A stretch of 38,628 nt of DNA, from contig JAJEFE010000028.1 of the NCBI GenBank assembly GCA_022820625.1, positions 1-38,628 on the forward strand, read 5' to 3'. The translations under genes and the position numbers were made by a program. The stretch is from Gammaproteobacteria bacterium (GTDB taxonomy: Bacteria; Pseudomonadota; Gammaproteobacteria; Steroidobacterales; Rariloculaceae). The notes beneath the pieces are model-generated. The model was not told where the DNA came from, made no database searches, and was given only the letters and a program-made list of their open reading frames with translations. Positions 23,917-30,995 of the stretch are shown here, in pieces; within the stretch, counting starts at the first letter, position 1, and every line of letters begins with the position of its first letter.

Positions 23917-24008
23917 CAGTAATGCTACACCCGGAGCCCCTATCCTCCTCCGGGCGGCAACATTGGTGCTCTGGGCCGGTCGGGTAACGGCCTCGAACTC
24001 ACGGGCGA

Positions 24009-24602
24009 CTATTCCTCCGGGGGAATCTGCGCCTCGATCGTGATCAGCAAGTGGACTTCCGGGAAGAAACCATTCTCCAGATCGTAGTCGACGCCGAAGT
24101 CCGCGCGGTTGATGGTCGCCGACGCATCGGCGCCGCATACTTCCCGCATGTGCCTGAAATGCGGCTGGCACTGAAACTTGTTGATCTGGAGATTGACCGG
24201 CTGGCTGACACCGTGAAGCGTCAGGGTTCCTTCGACCGCGGTCGGTGCGCCATCCTGGAAGTCAACGAGCATGCCGGTGTATGTCGCCGTCGGGAACTGA
24301 TCCACATGGATGATGTCCACCAGCGTTCTCTCGTTCATGCCGTCGTGGCCGAAATCGATGGACGACATGTCCATCTCGACTTCGACGGACCCGGTCCCGG
24401 CCTCCTTGTCGAGCACCACGGTGCCCGAAGACCGATTGATCTTGCCCCTCCAGACGGAGAGGCCGCCCCAGTGATCGGCCTCGAACGCCGGGAAGGTGTG
24501 GCTGGGATCGATGTTGTAGGTGACGGGTTCGGCCATGCCGATAGTGCCCACGCTGGTCCCCACAAGACTCAATACCATAATCGATAGTTGTCTGATGGCC
24601 AT
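24009..24602 (-). CDS. YceI family periplasmic protein
   Basis: A 197-residue protein with a signal peptide (about 1-24, ending MAEP) and a complete YceI lipocalin-like barrel: VTYNIDPSHTFPAFEADHWG, WRGKINRSSGTVVLD, VDIIHVDQFPTATYTG, TLTLHGVSQPVNLQI, and INRADFGVDY. YceI proteins bind isoprenoid chains or other amphiphiles in the periplasm; E. coli YceI is base-induced. Two cysteines in FQCQPHFRHMREVCG may form a disulphide. The start ATG 24600-24602 has GGGAG about 10 nt upstream; an upstream start at 24659 gives no signal at the N-terminus. In many bacteria YceI is paired with a cytochrome b561 gene, which is missing here. A redox-carrier role alongside the neighbouring dehydrogenase is speculative. 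Confidence 0.9.
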   Translation of the reverse strand: MAIRQLSIMVLSLVGTSVGTIGMAEPVTYNIDPSHTFPAFEADHWGGLSVWRGKINRSSGTVVLDKEAGTGSVEVEMDMSSIDFGHDGMNERTLVDIIHVDQFPTATYTGMLVDFQDGAPTAVEGTLTLHGVSQPVNLQINKFQCQPHFRHMREVCGADASATINRADFGVDYDLENGFFPEVHLLITIEAQIPPEE

Positions 24603-24753
24603 TAACGTGGTACTCCCTGCTTGAATGCTTGCCGGTCGATACCCGGAGCTTTCGTTCACGGGCCACGCCCGCGATCAGGCAGGAGTTTAACCGCTTGCCC
24701 GCCCATAGCTCCAGTGGCCCTGCCCCTGATGGCCCTTAACGGAAGCCTTCCTG

Positions 24754-26847
24754 CTAGTGCGGCAGGACTTCCACGACATAGGCGCTCACGTCGTGAATCT
24801 CCTCGGCGGAGAACGCCGCACCGAACGGGGGCATGATGTCCAGACCCTCACTCACTTGCTGCATGACTGCTGCAAGATCGGTGGACGGCGTCAGCGGTAC
24901 ACCTCCACCATGCCCGCCCTCGCCCTGGGCCCCGTGGCAGAACGCGCAGGCACCGTCGTAGAGCAGGCGGCCGTTGTCCAGGTTCGCCGCGCGGCTGGTC
25001 AGCGCCGCTGACTGCACCGTCACCGTTTCCATGGACGCTTCTTCCAGCGCCCCGTCGAGGGAGAACAACCAGACGCTGTCGCCCCGCGGAGAACCGGCAA
25101 ACAGGTTCCCGGCGGAATAGGCGACGATGTGCTGGCGGCCGTTGTATTCGAAGGCGCTCACCGGCGCGTTCATACCGGCGCCGGTCTGGAACTCCCAGAG
25201 CAGATCGCCATTACGCGAATCCAGTGCCGTCAATCGGCCGTCGTTGCGGCCCACGAAGACCAGCCCGCCCGCCGTCGCCAGCATTCCGCTGTAACAGCGG
25301 TCGATGAGCCGCTGCTGCCAGACGATCCTGTTGGTGCGCATGTCCATGGCGGCCAGTACGCCGGAGACGTAGCCCGGAATGGCGTGGAAGACACCCCCGA
25401 GAAACCGCTCACCCAACGGCGGAGGCAGGTCTTCGTCCATCTCGCCGCCCCGGAAGAACGACATCCGGTCCGTCGCGCAAACATAGAGGTAGCCCGTGCG
25501 CGGATCGTAGGCGCTGCCCGGCCAGTTGGCGCCGCCGTTGTGGCTGGGCTTCATCACCGCGCCTTCGGTCCAGAAGGGGGTAAAGATCCGCCCCTGGTTG
25601 ACCAGCGGCGGGTAGCCTTCCGGGACGATATCCACATGCTGTGGCACGAAGGCATCGCCGATGGGGTATGGTTGTGTAGCCGCCGTAGCCTGGCGCGGCT
25701 CCTGCGGCACGGGCCGTTCTTCGATCCCGATCAGCGGTTCGCCTGTGACACGGTCCAGGATATAGACCCAGCCGGTCTTGCTGGGCTCCGCCAGGGCCCG
25801 CCTCATCTCGCCTTCGATCTCGATATCGAAAAGCACCACGGGACTCGGCGCGTCGTAGTCCCAGATGTCATGGTGAACCTGCTGGAAATGCCAGCGGTAC
25901 TCGCCGGTGTACACGTCCACCGCCACGATGGACGTGGAAAACAGATTGTCCCCGGGACGGATGCTACCGTTGAAGTCGGGCCCGGGATTGCCGGTGGAAA
26001 AATAGAGTAACCCCAGGGTCGGGTCCAGCGCGGGCGTCTGCCACACGGTCGCGCCGCCATAGAGGTAGACGTCGTTGTCCTGAGGCCAGGTATCGTGTCC
26101 GAATTCCCCCGGCCCCGGCACGGTGTAGAAGTTCCACGCCAGTGATCCGTCCTCGGCCCGATAGGCCTTGACCCGGCCGCGCACGCCGTACTCCGCGCCG
26201 GCGAACCCGGTGATCACCAAACTGTCGTGATACAGGGGCGCACTGGTAATGCTGAAGCCCTCCTCCCAGCGCTCGGCCTGGGTCGACCAGACCACCTCAC
26301 CGGTCTGCTGATCGAGCGCCACCAGCTTGCCGTCGAGCTGCCCCACGAACACCTTGCCCTCGCCCAGGCCGACGCCCCGGCTGGTCCATCCGCAACAGAT
26401 GACGTCGATGGCCGGGTCCAGGTTGGCCTCGTAACTCCACAGGAGTTCGCCGCTCTCCACGCTCACCGCAAAGACGTCATCGGCGCCGGTGACGATATAC
26501 ACGACCCCTTCGTAAACGATGGGCTGGGCTTCGCCGGAGTACTGGTTGTCGAGCCCCGAGCCGTTCAGGTGCGTCCTCCATACCCCTCGAAGTTGCGCGA
26601 CATTGCTCCGGTCGATCTCGTCCAGCGGCGAGTAGCGCTGGTTGTAGACGTTGCCGCCGTTGGTGATCCAGTCCTCCAGCGGCAGGGAGGCCAGCCGCTC
26701 GCCGGAAAAAGCCGGGGCGGGTTGAATGCGGGGCACGGTGGCGGGCTGCTGCGAAGCGGCGCTGCCGCTCAGAATCAGCGCCAGCGCAACCGCCCACCCC
26801 ATTTCGAAACGGATTTTCTGCAAATCCGGAAAGCGTCCTACGAACAC
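24754..26847 (-). CDS. PQQ-dependent alcohol dehydrogenase with C-terminal haem c
   Basis: A 697-residue periplasmic quinohaemoprotein. The signal peptide (about 12-32) is followed by an eight-bladed PQQ propeller: WITNGGNVYNQRYSPL at the start, the vicinal cysteine pair at 151-152 (VICCGWTSRGVG), repeats of the type VVALD-TG-VVW, and LYFSTGNPGPDFNG. The C-terminal domain (about 620-697) has one haem motif CAFCH and a probable Met ligand in DIMPPFG. It oxidises primary alcohols or related aldehydes with PQQ and passes electrons to a cytochrome c. The start is the GTG at 26845-26847, supported by GGAGG at 8 nt spacing. No PQQ-synthesis genes are in the window. The substrate is unknown; the methanol/ethanol group is the closest by pattern. 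Confidence 0.92.
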   Translation of the reverse strand: MFVGRFPDLQKIRFEMGWAVALALILSGSAASQQPATVPRIQPAPAFSGERLASLPLEDWITNGGNVYNQRYSPLDEIDRSNVAQLRGVWRTHLNGSGLDNQYSGEAQPIVYEGVVYIVTGADDVFAVSVESGELLWSYEANLDPAIDVICCGWTSRGVGLGEGKVFVGQLDGKLVALDQQTGEVVWSTQAERWEEGFSITSAPLYHDSLVITGFAGAEYGVRGRVKAYRAEDGSLAWNFYTVPGPGEFGHDTWPQDNDVYLYGGATVWQTPALDPTLGLLYFSTGNPGPDFNGSIRPGDNLFSTSIVAVDVYTGEYRWHFQQVHHDIWDYDAPSPVVLFDIEIEGEMRRALAEPSKTGWVYILDRVTGEPLIGIEERPVPQEPRQATAATQPYPIGDAFVPQHVDIVPEGYPPLVNQGRIFTPFWTEGAVMKPSHNGGANWPGSAYDPRTGYLYVCATDRMSFFRGGEMDEDLPPPLGERFLGGVFHAIPGYVSGVLAAMDMRTNRIVWQQRLIDRCYSGMLATAGGLVFVGRNDGRLTALDSRNGDLLWEFQTGAGMNAPVSAFEYNGRQHIVAYSAGNLFAGSPRGDSVWLFSLDGALEEASMETVTVQSAALTSRAANLDNGRLLYDGACAFCHGAQGEGGHGGGVPLTPSTDLAAVMQQVSEGLDIMPPFGAAFSAEEIHDVSAYVVEVLPH

Positions 26848-26994
26848 CTGTCGTTCCTCCACGAAGCTGCGCTCGCCGCAGCGGGCGTATGATAGTCGTT
26901 TTAACCCGCGCACCAAGGCGCCGCAAGCTTGAGAAGCCAGAGTATTGAGCGAATAATGACCCATCTCGTTCAACCATTCGCACTGGAGAGCATG

Positions 26995-27540
26995 ATGCGC
27001 AAGCGACTTATCGGAGCGGTGGCGTATACCGCAGCGATCTCCGCCGCGGGTTTCATTTTGTCGAGCATGGCCCAGGTGGAGGAACTCCCACTAAACTACG
27101 TGATCGCCAGCGAATGGTTGCACACCTCCGGGCAGCCCGACAGCGAACAACTCGCCTCCCTGCCGGATCAGGGTTTCGATCTGGTGATCAATCTTGCGAC
27201 ACCCACCAGTCCGAACTCGATTCCGGACGAGGGAAGACTCGTCACTCAGGGCGGCGCGTCCTATGTGAATATTCCCGTGGACTGGCGCGCACCCACATAC
27301 GAAGACTTCGAATTCTTCAGCGGCATCCTGAATCAATCGAGCCACGACCAGGTCCTGGTCCATTGCATGCTGAACTACAGGGCGTCGCTGTTTACGTTCC
27401 TCTACCGAACCGTGCATCAGGGCGTGGCGCCGGAGGAAGCTTACGAGGCAGTGTCCGTCGTCTGGGAGCCCGAGGATCAATGGATCGAGTTCGGCCAGAT
27501 GGTCCTCGCCCGCCACGGGATCGATTATCGACTGCCGTAG
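26995..27540 (+). CDS. exported tyrosine-phosphatase-like protein
   Basis: A 181-residue protein with a signal peptide (about 1-27, ending SMAQ) and a compact phosphatase-like fold: ASEWLHTSGQPDSEQLASL, GFDLVINLATP, VNIPVDWRAPTYEDFEFF and the active-site loop VHCMLNYRAS with Cys124 and Arg129. That loop has only four residues between Cys and Arg (CX4R), whereas classical tyrosine phosphatases have CX5R; I recall the shorter form from a bacterial family annotated simply as protein tyrosine phosphatase. The location is periplasmic, so a protein phosphotyrosine substrate is doubtful; phosphate esters of small molecules or lipids are possible. Starts at 26992 or 26995 are both ATG; the second has ideal spacing from GGAG. 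It is divergent from the PQQ dehydrogenase. Confidence 0.8.
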   Translation: MRKRLIGAVAYTAAISAAGFILSSMAQVEELPLNYVIASEWLHTSGQPDSEQLASLPDQGFDLVINLATPTSPNSIPDEGRLVTQGGASYVNIPVDWRAPTYEDFEFFSGILNQSSHDQVLVHCMLNYRASLFTFLYRTVHQGVAPEEAYEAVSVVWEPEDQWIEFGQMVLARHGIDYRLP

Positions 27541-27601
27541 TAAAACTACATAATCTGTCGAGAAATACTTGGTTACTGCCGGATATTGACCTGCAATCAT
27601 T

Positions 27602-27634
27602 GGTCCTCGCGCACAGGTTTGTTGGAGGAGGACC
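27602..27634 (+). promoter_or_regulatory. hairpin that can hide the ribosome binding site of the next gene
   Basis: GGTCCTC (27602-27608) is exactly complementary to GAGGACC (27628-27634), with a 19-nt loop. The right arm covers the end of the GGAGGAGG ribosome binding site (27624-27631) and ends one base before the ATG at 27636. Folding would block translation, as in an RNA thermometer or a small-RNA-controlled leader. Control is inferred from pairing only. Confidence 0.45.
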
Positions 27635-27635
27635 G

Positions 27636-27827
27636 ATGCAGCGAAGGCGTATCGAAATCCTGCCGGACGTCGTTCGACCCTTTCTTCGAAACGTATCGGT
27701 TGGGCTGATCGTCGGCGGCGTGCTTGCCATCGCCATTTCAATGCCGAACTGGTTCGGCTTGTTTCCATTCGGATTTGGCATCATATTAGGCGTTATCGGA
27801 TGCGTGCGGCTTGAGGAGGCTCACTGA
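27636..27827 (+). CDS. small two-helix membrane protein, 63 aa, unknown
   Basis: I do not recognise this gene. The 63-residue product has a basic N-terminus (MQRRRIEILPDVVRPFLRN), a first hydrophobic helix (about 20-35, VSVGLIVGGVLAIAIS), a short MPNWFGLFP turn, and a second helix (about 41-57, rich in Gly and Ile) ending VRLEEAH. It should be an inner-membrane hairpin with both ends in the cytoplasm. The ATG follows GGAGGAGG at 4 nt spacing, and the stop TGA overlaps the ATG of the next gene by one base (TGATG). It follows the phosphatase-like gene after 95 nt on the same strand. The very strong ribosome binding site and the coupled second gene make a real gene likely. Confidence 0.65.
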   Translation: MQRRRIEILPDVVRPFLRNVSVGLIVGGVLAIAISMPNWFGLFPFGFGIILGVIGCVRLEEAH

Positions 27828-27940
27828 TGGAATTTCTACCGATGCTAATTGGCACCTCCGCTGTCTTTATAATGGGCATCATCCTTTTTGCGCTCGCGAC
27901 CAAAGCCGAAAATTCCGACGACCACAAGCCCAAGTCATGA
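27827..27940 (+). CDS. single-helix micropeptide, 37 aa, unknown
   Basis: The 37-residue product starts MEFLPMLIGTSAVFIMG, has one transmembrane helix (about 3-24) and a short polar tail (KAENSDDHKPKS). It is coupled to the 63-residue gene by a TGATG overlap, and its ribosome binding site GAGGAGG (27812-27818) lies inside that gene. Single-helix proteins of this size often are accessory subunits of membrane complexes such as oxidases or transporters, but no partner complex is encoded nearby, and I assign no function. It ends 42 nt before the convergent tRNA-Lys gene. Confidence 0.6.
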   Translation: MEFLPMLIGTSAVFIMGIILFALATKAENSDDHKPKS

Positions 27941-27981
27941 ATCGGCGGCGATTCGAGAGCAAGCACCCTCGACAGTGTTGA

Positions 27982-28054
27982 TGGGGGCACTAGGACTCGA
28001 ACCTAGGACCAGCGGCTTAAAAGGCCGATGCTCTACCACCTGAGCTATACCCCC
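27982..28054 (-). tRNA. tRNA-Lys (anticodon UUU)
   Basis: The 73-nt cloverleaf is complete: acceptor GGGGGTA with TGCCCCC, D-arm containing AGCTCAGGTGGTAGAGC, anticodon loop CTTTTAA (anticodon TTT), T-arm CTAGG-TTCGAGT-CCTAG, and A73. The 27-43 pair of the anticodon stem is a T-C mismatch; the other four pairs are intact. The CCA end is not encoded (TCA follows A73 on the minus strand as T-C-A), so it would be added by the nucleotidyltransferase. It lies downstream of queC. Confidence 0.95.
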
Positions 28055-28103
28055 GAACACACGATTGGGACTGCGGTGCGCCGCCTGCTGTTGTGGCGAA
28101 CGG

Positions 28104-28131
28104 ATGATACCGGAAGGCGGCGCGAGAACAA
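28104..28131 (-). promoter_or_regulatory. sigma70 promoter of tRNA-Lys
   Basis: On the minus strand TTGTTC (28126-28131) and TATCAT (28104-28109) are 16 nt apart, placing the start near 28097, about 43 nt before the mature tRNA 5' end. It lies between the queC stop and the tRNA and would allow independent transcription of the tRNA. Confidence 0.5.
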
Positions 28132-28154
28132 CCCGATTTCGGCCACACGCATTT

Positions 28155-28832
28155 TCATGCCCGATAACGGGTCGGATCGGTAACCCCCGCCTGGCTGAAT
28201 CCCTGCGCCCTGAACCGGCAGGCATCGCAGCGCCCACAAGCCCTGCCCTCCGAGTCGGCCCGATAGCAGGACACCGTCACCGAGTAGTCTACACCGAGTT
28301 CGGTTCCGCGCTGGATGATCCCGGCCTTGGTCATGTTCACCAGCGGCGCGAGAACCTCCACGGGCGCCCCCTCCACGGCCTGTTTGGTGGCCAGATTAGC
28401 CAGATCCTGAAAGGCTGCTACAAACTCCGGGCGGCAATCCGGATATCCGGAATAATCAAGAGCGTTGATACCGATGAAGATGGCGCGCGCCTGAAGAACC
28501 TCCGCCCACGCCAGCGCCAGCGCGAGAAACACGGTATTGCGGGCCGGCACATAGGTGACCGGGATGCCCTCTCCGCCCTGATCCGGTACGGGAATGGAAG
28601 GGTCCGTCAACGCTGAACCGCCCAGGCAGCCAATGGGGATGGTCAGGATTCGGTGTTGCACGTCGAAATGGGCGGCTACCCGCCGTGCGGCGGCAAGCTC
28701 GGCGCCGTGGGTCTGGCCGTAATCAAAGCTCAGCGCATGGCAAAGAAAACCCTGCTGCACGGCGATTGCGAGCAGCGTTGCCGAATCCAGTCCGCCCGAC
28801 AGCAAGACCACGGCGGGCGGGCCCACCGTCAT
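28155..28832 (-). CDS. queC: 7-cyano-7-deazaguanine synthase
   Basis: QueC uses ATP and ammonia to turn 7-carboxy-7-deazaguanine into preQ0, the queuosine precursor, in the cytoplasm. The 225-residue product has the ATP-pyrophosphatase loop [12 protein letters not shown] (10-21), [27 protein letters not shown] and [16 protein letters not shown], and near the C-terminus the zinc cysteines SCYRA and CGRCDACR. The start ATG 28830-28832 has GGAG nine nt upstream; a TTG 12 codons earlier is possible. It directly follows queE, which makes its substrate. This is the usual gammaproteobacterial arrangement at the end of the tol-pal cluster. Confidence 0.96.
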   Translation of the reverse strand: MTVGPPAVVLLSGGLDSATLLAIAVQQGFLCHALSFDYGQTHGAELAAARRVAAHFDVQHRILTIPIGCLGGSALTDPSIPVPDQGGEGIPVTYVPARNTVFLALALAWAEVLQARAIFIGINALDYSGYPDCRPEFVAAFQDLANLATKQAVEGAPVEVLAPLVNMTKAGIIQRGTELGVDYSVTVSCYRADSEGRACGRCDACRFRAQGFSQAGVTDPTRYRA

Positions 28833-28871
28833 TGGCCCGGACTCCGATGATTCGCCCGAATGCTCCAAGGC

Positions 28872-29543
28872 TCAGCGGCCGGGCACATCGCCCCACAGAA
28901 CCTTGTGGAGCTGAACCTGCATTCGCACCGGCAGACGGTCCGCCAGAATCCAGTCCGCCAATTCGCCCGGCGACAATTCCTCATGACTCGGTGAGAAAAA
29001 GACCTGGCAGTCGACCCTGATCCGATCCTCCAGGGCTCGCCTGGCCCAGTCGTAGTCTGCGCGGTCGCAGATCACAAGCTTGACGGAATCCTTCTCGTTC
29101 AGGAGCGACAGGTCTTCCCAGCGATTGCGTTGCACTTCGCCGGAACCCGGCGTCTTGACGTCGACAACGCGGTGTACTCTCGGGTCGACCACGCCGATGT
29201 CCATCGCGCCGCTTGTTTCCAGGGCGACCCGATAGCCCCGGTCGCAGAGCCGGGTCAAGAGGTCCGGGCAGCGGCGCTGTGCCAGAGGTTCGCCACCGGT
29301 TACGCAAACGTAAGATGTGGGATAGCTTGCGACTTCAGTGACGATGCTGTCGATGCTGCGCCATTCGCCGCCCGTAAAGGCATAGGCGGTATCGCAATAG
29401 TTGCAACGAAGCGGACACCCGGTCAGGCGTACGAAGACCGTGGGCCACCCGCTGAACTGGGCTTCCCCCTGGATCGAGTAGAAAATTTCCGTGAGACGCA
29501 GCCGGTCTCCAGCCGGTGTCAGGCGGACGGACTCCGCATCCAC
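28872..29543 (-). CDS. queE: 7-carboxy-7-deazaguanine synthase
   Basis: QueE is a radical-SAM enzyme that contracts 6-carboxy-tetrahydropterin to 7-carboxy-7-deazaguanine for queuosine synthesis. The 223-residue product has the cluster motif GCPLRCNYCDT, here CX3CX2C as in most QueE enzymes that keep the normal SAM spacing, preceded by YSIQGEAQFSGWPTVFVRLTG. The substrate-site motif VCVTGGEPLAQ and the C-terminal LHKVLWGD are present. The frame has no ATG near the start; the GTG at 29541-29543, two nt after the cpoB stop, has AGGG six nt upstream. A TTG at 29549 is the alternative. Longer upstream extensions overlap cpoB and do not fit the family. The product feeds queC directly. Confidence 0.95.
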   Translation of the reverse strand: MDAESVRLTPAGDRLRLTEIFYSIQGEAQFSGWPTVFVRLTGCPLRCNYCDTAYAFTGGEWRSIDSIVTEVASYPTSYVCVTGGEPLAQRRCPDLLTRLCDRGYRVALETSGAMDIGVVDPRVHRVVDVKTPGSGEVQRNRWEDLSLLNEKDSVKLVICDRADYDWARRALEDRIRVDCQVFFSPSHEELSPGELADWILADRLPVRMQVQLHKVLWGDVPGR

Positions 29544-29545
29544 AT

Positions 29546-30325
29546 TCAACCCTGCTCCTGCACGATGCGCTCGAGCCGCTGGGTCGCCAATCGCGCCGCC
29601 GTGGTGGCGGGAAATTCCCGAATGACCCGTTGCAGGGCTTCCCGGGAGGCATCCCACTGTTGCAGTTCGTAGTTGCAGAAACCGATTTTCAGCAGGGCGT
29701 CGGGGAGCTTGCTGGAGCCGGGATACTCGTCCACGACCAATTGAAACGCCGGCAACGCCGCCATGTACTGCCGTTGTACGTAATACGTTTCCGCAAGCCA
29801 GTACTGGGCATTGTCGGCCAACGGACTGGACGGGAACACCGCGAGAAACTGTTCGAGCGCGCTTGCGGATTCCTCGTAGTTGCCGTCCCGCAGCAGGTTG
29901 AAGGCAGCCTGGTAGTTGTCCTGATCGCTTCCCGGAAGCAATACCGGAGGCGGCGGCGCCTCTTCCTCCGCAAGAAAATCGTTCAACTGGATCTGCAACT
30001 GCGCCAGGGTCAGTTCCAGCTCCTGCAGGCGTCCGTCAACATCCACGTAGAGGTCGCGCTGCCTTTCTCCGGCGTTGTCGGTCTGGAACGCCAGTGTCTC
30101 GGTTTCTCCGCGCACGGTCTGAATCTCGGACTGCAGCTGATCGACGCGGGTCGTCAACTCGATCAGGCTCTGATTGTCTATGACTCGCTCGATACGTATC
30201 AGGCGGGCTTCCAGATCGGTCAGTTTCAGGAAAACCGGATCTTCTTCGGGTGGAGTCGTCGTCGCGCATCCCGCCAACATCACGGTCAGCAGCGGAACCC
30301 GCAAGGTCTTCACAGCAACGCCCAT
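29546..30325 (-). CDS. cpoB: Tol-Pal system protein CpoB (YbgF), lipoprotein form
   Basis: CpoB coordinates peptidoglycan synthesis by PBP1B with outer-membrane constriction through TolA. The 259-residue product has a coiled-coil part (about 35-110, heptads with Leu/Ile, RLIRIERVIDNQ), a proline linker, and C-terminal TPR repeats (about 135-259; YQAAFNLLRDGNYEESASAL, DNAQYWLAETYYVQRQY, DALLKIGFCNYELQQW). Its signal ends in LAGC with Cys20, a good lipobox, so here CpoB appears to be a lipoprotein, unlike the soluble periplasmic E. coli form. The lipobox is followed by ATTT, not Asp, so outer-membrane sorting is expected. The start ATG 30323-30325 has GAGG at 8 nt. It follows pal by 30 nt. Confidence 0.93.
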   Translation of the reverse strand: MGVAVKTLRVPLLTVMLAGCATTTPPEEDPVFLKLTDLEARLIRIERVIDNQSLIELTTRVDQLQSEIQTVRGETETLAFQTDNAGERQRDLYVDVDGRLQELELTLAQLQIQLNDFLAEEEAPPPPVLLPGSDQDNYQAAFNLLRDGNYEESASALEQFLAVFPSSPLADNAQYWLAETYYVQRQYMAALPAFQLVVDEYPGSSKLPDALLKIGFCNYELQQWDASREALQRVIREFPATTAARLATQRLERIVQEQG

Positions 30326-30355
30326 GACAGTCACCTCGAATGTTGGTGCAAGTGT

Positions 30356-30904
30356 CTAACGATACACCAGCTCGACGCGTCGGTTCAGGCTATAGGAGTT
30401 CTCGTCGCTGCCCAGTGCCGCCGGCCGTTCCTCACCGTAACTGACGGTGCCGAGCTGATCGGTGGAGGCGCCCTGCAGCATGAGAACCCTCCGCACGGCC
30501 TGTGCCCGCTGCTCACCGAGTCCGATGTTGTATTCCCGGCTGCCGCGCTCGTCGGCGTGCCCCTCGAGGCGGACCTGCCGGTCCGTGTTTTCGGAGAGGA
30601 ATGCGCCGTGGGCTCGCAGCATGTCGTTGAAATCGGATCGTATCTCGCTGCGGTCGTAGTCGAAGTAGATCACCAGGCGCGACAGCGGGCCGTCGCCCTG
30701 ACCCGGTTCCACACGAGTCACATCCAGGCTCCCGTCCGCACCGATGCCGGCGGTGGACGCGCCGCCTGCGCCGCCTGCGCCGCCGTTCGCGGCCGCGGAG
30801 TCCGAAGCATCGCCTGCGGCTCCCGTCGGTATCGTTGACCTGTCGCCGCCGCACGCAGTCAGTCCAATGCTCAGAATAAACAATATCGTCAGTAGTCGGA
30901 CCAT
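30356..30904 (-). CDS. pal: peptidoglycan-associated lipoprotein Pal
   Basis: Pal anchors the outer membrane to peptidoglycan and works with TolB. The 182-residue product has a lipoprotein signal with lipobox LTAC (Cys18), a low-complexity Gly/Ala/Ser linker (about 28-55), and the OmpA-like domain (about 70-182): VIYFDYDRSEI, EGHADERGSREYNIGLGEQRA with the peptidoglycan-binding Asp and Arg, and SLNRRVELVYR at the end. The start ATG 30902-30904 has GAGGA about 7 nt upstream. It is separated from tolB by a 91-nt AT-rich gap that may hold its own promoter, and precedes cpoB. Confidence 0.96.
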   Translation of the reverse strand: MVRLLTILFILSIGLTACGGDRSTIPTGAAGDASDSAAANGGAGGAGGASTAGIGADGSLDVTRVEPGQGDGPLSRLVIYFDYDRSEIRSDFNDMLRAHGAFLSENTDRQVRLEGHADERGSREYNIGLGEQRAQAVRRVLMLQGASTDQLGTVSYGEERPAALGSDENSYSLNRRVELVYR

Positions 30905-30995
30905 TTGTATTCCTCAGTCAAATAACCAATAAATCAATTCTCAAACCAATTATTGATAAATATTAATTAGTTACCATATTTTTATAAAAACACGT
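30905..30995. promoter_or_regulatory. AT-rich leader between tolB and pal
   Basis: The first 60 nt have about 27% G+C in an otherwise high-GC window. It holds ATCAAT/ATTGAT (30933-30938, 30952-30957), a perfect palindrome TTTTTATAAAAA (about 30979-30990), and TTGAAC on the minus strand as a -35-like box. A separate promoter for pal and cpoB is likely, but I cannot fix one -10 box among several AT-rich candidates. Confidence 0.4.

Noticed and set aside
29516..30838. 440-codon open frame antisense to cpoB and pal
   Set aside because: It covers two well-supported genes and their gap and carries no known motif.
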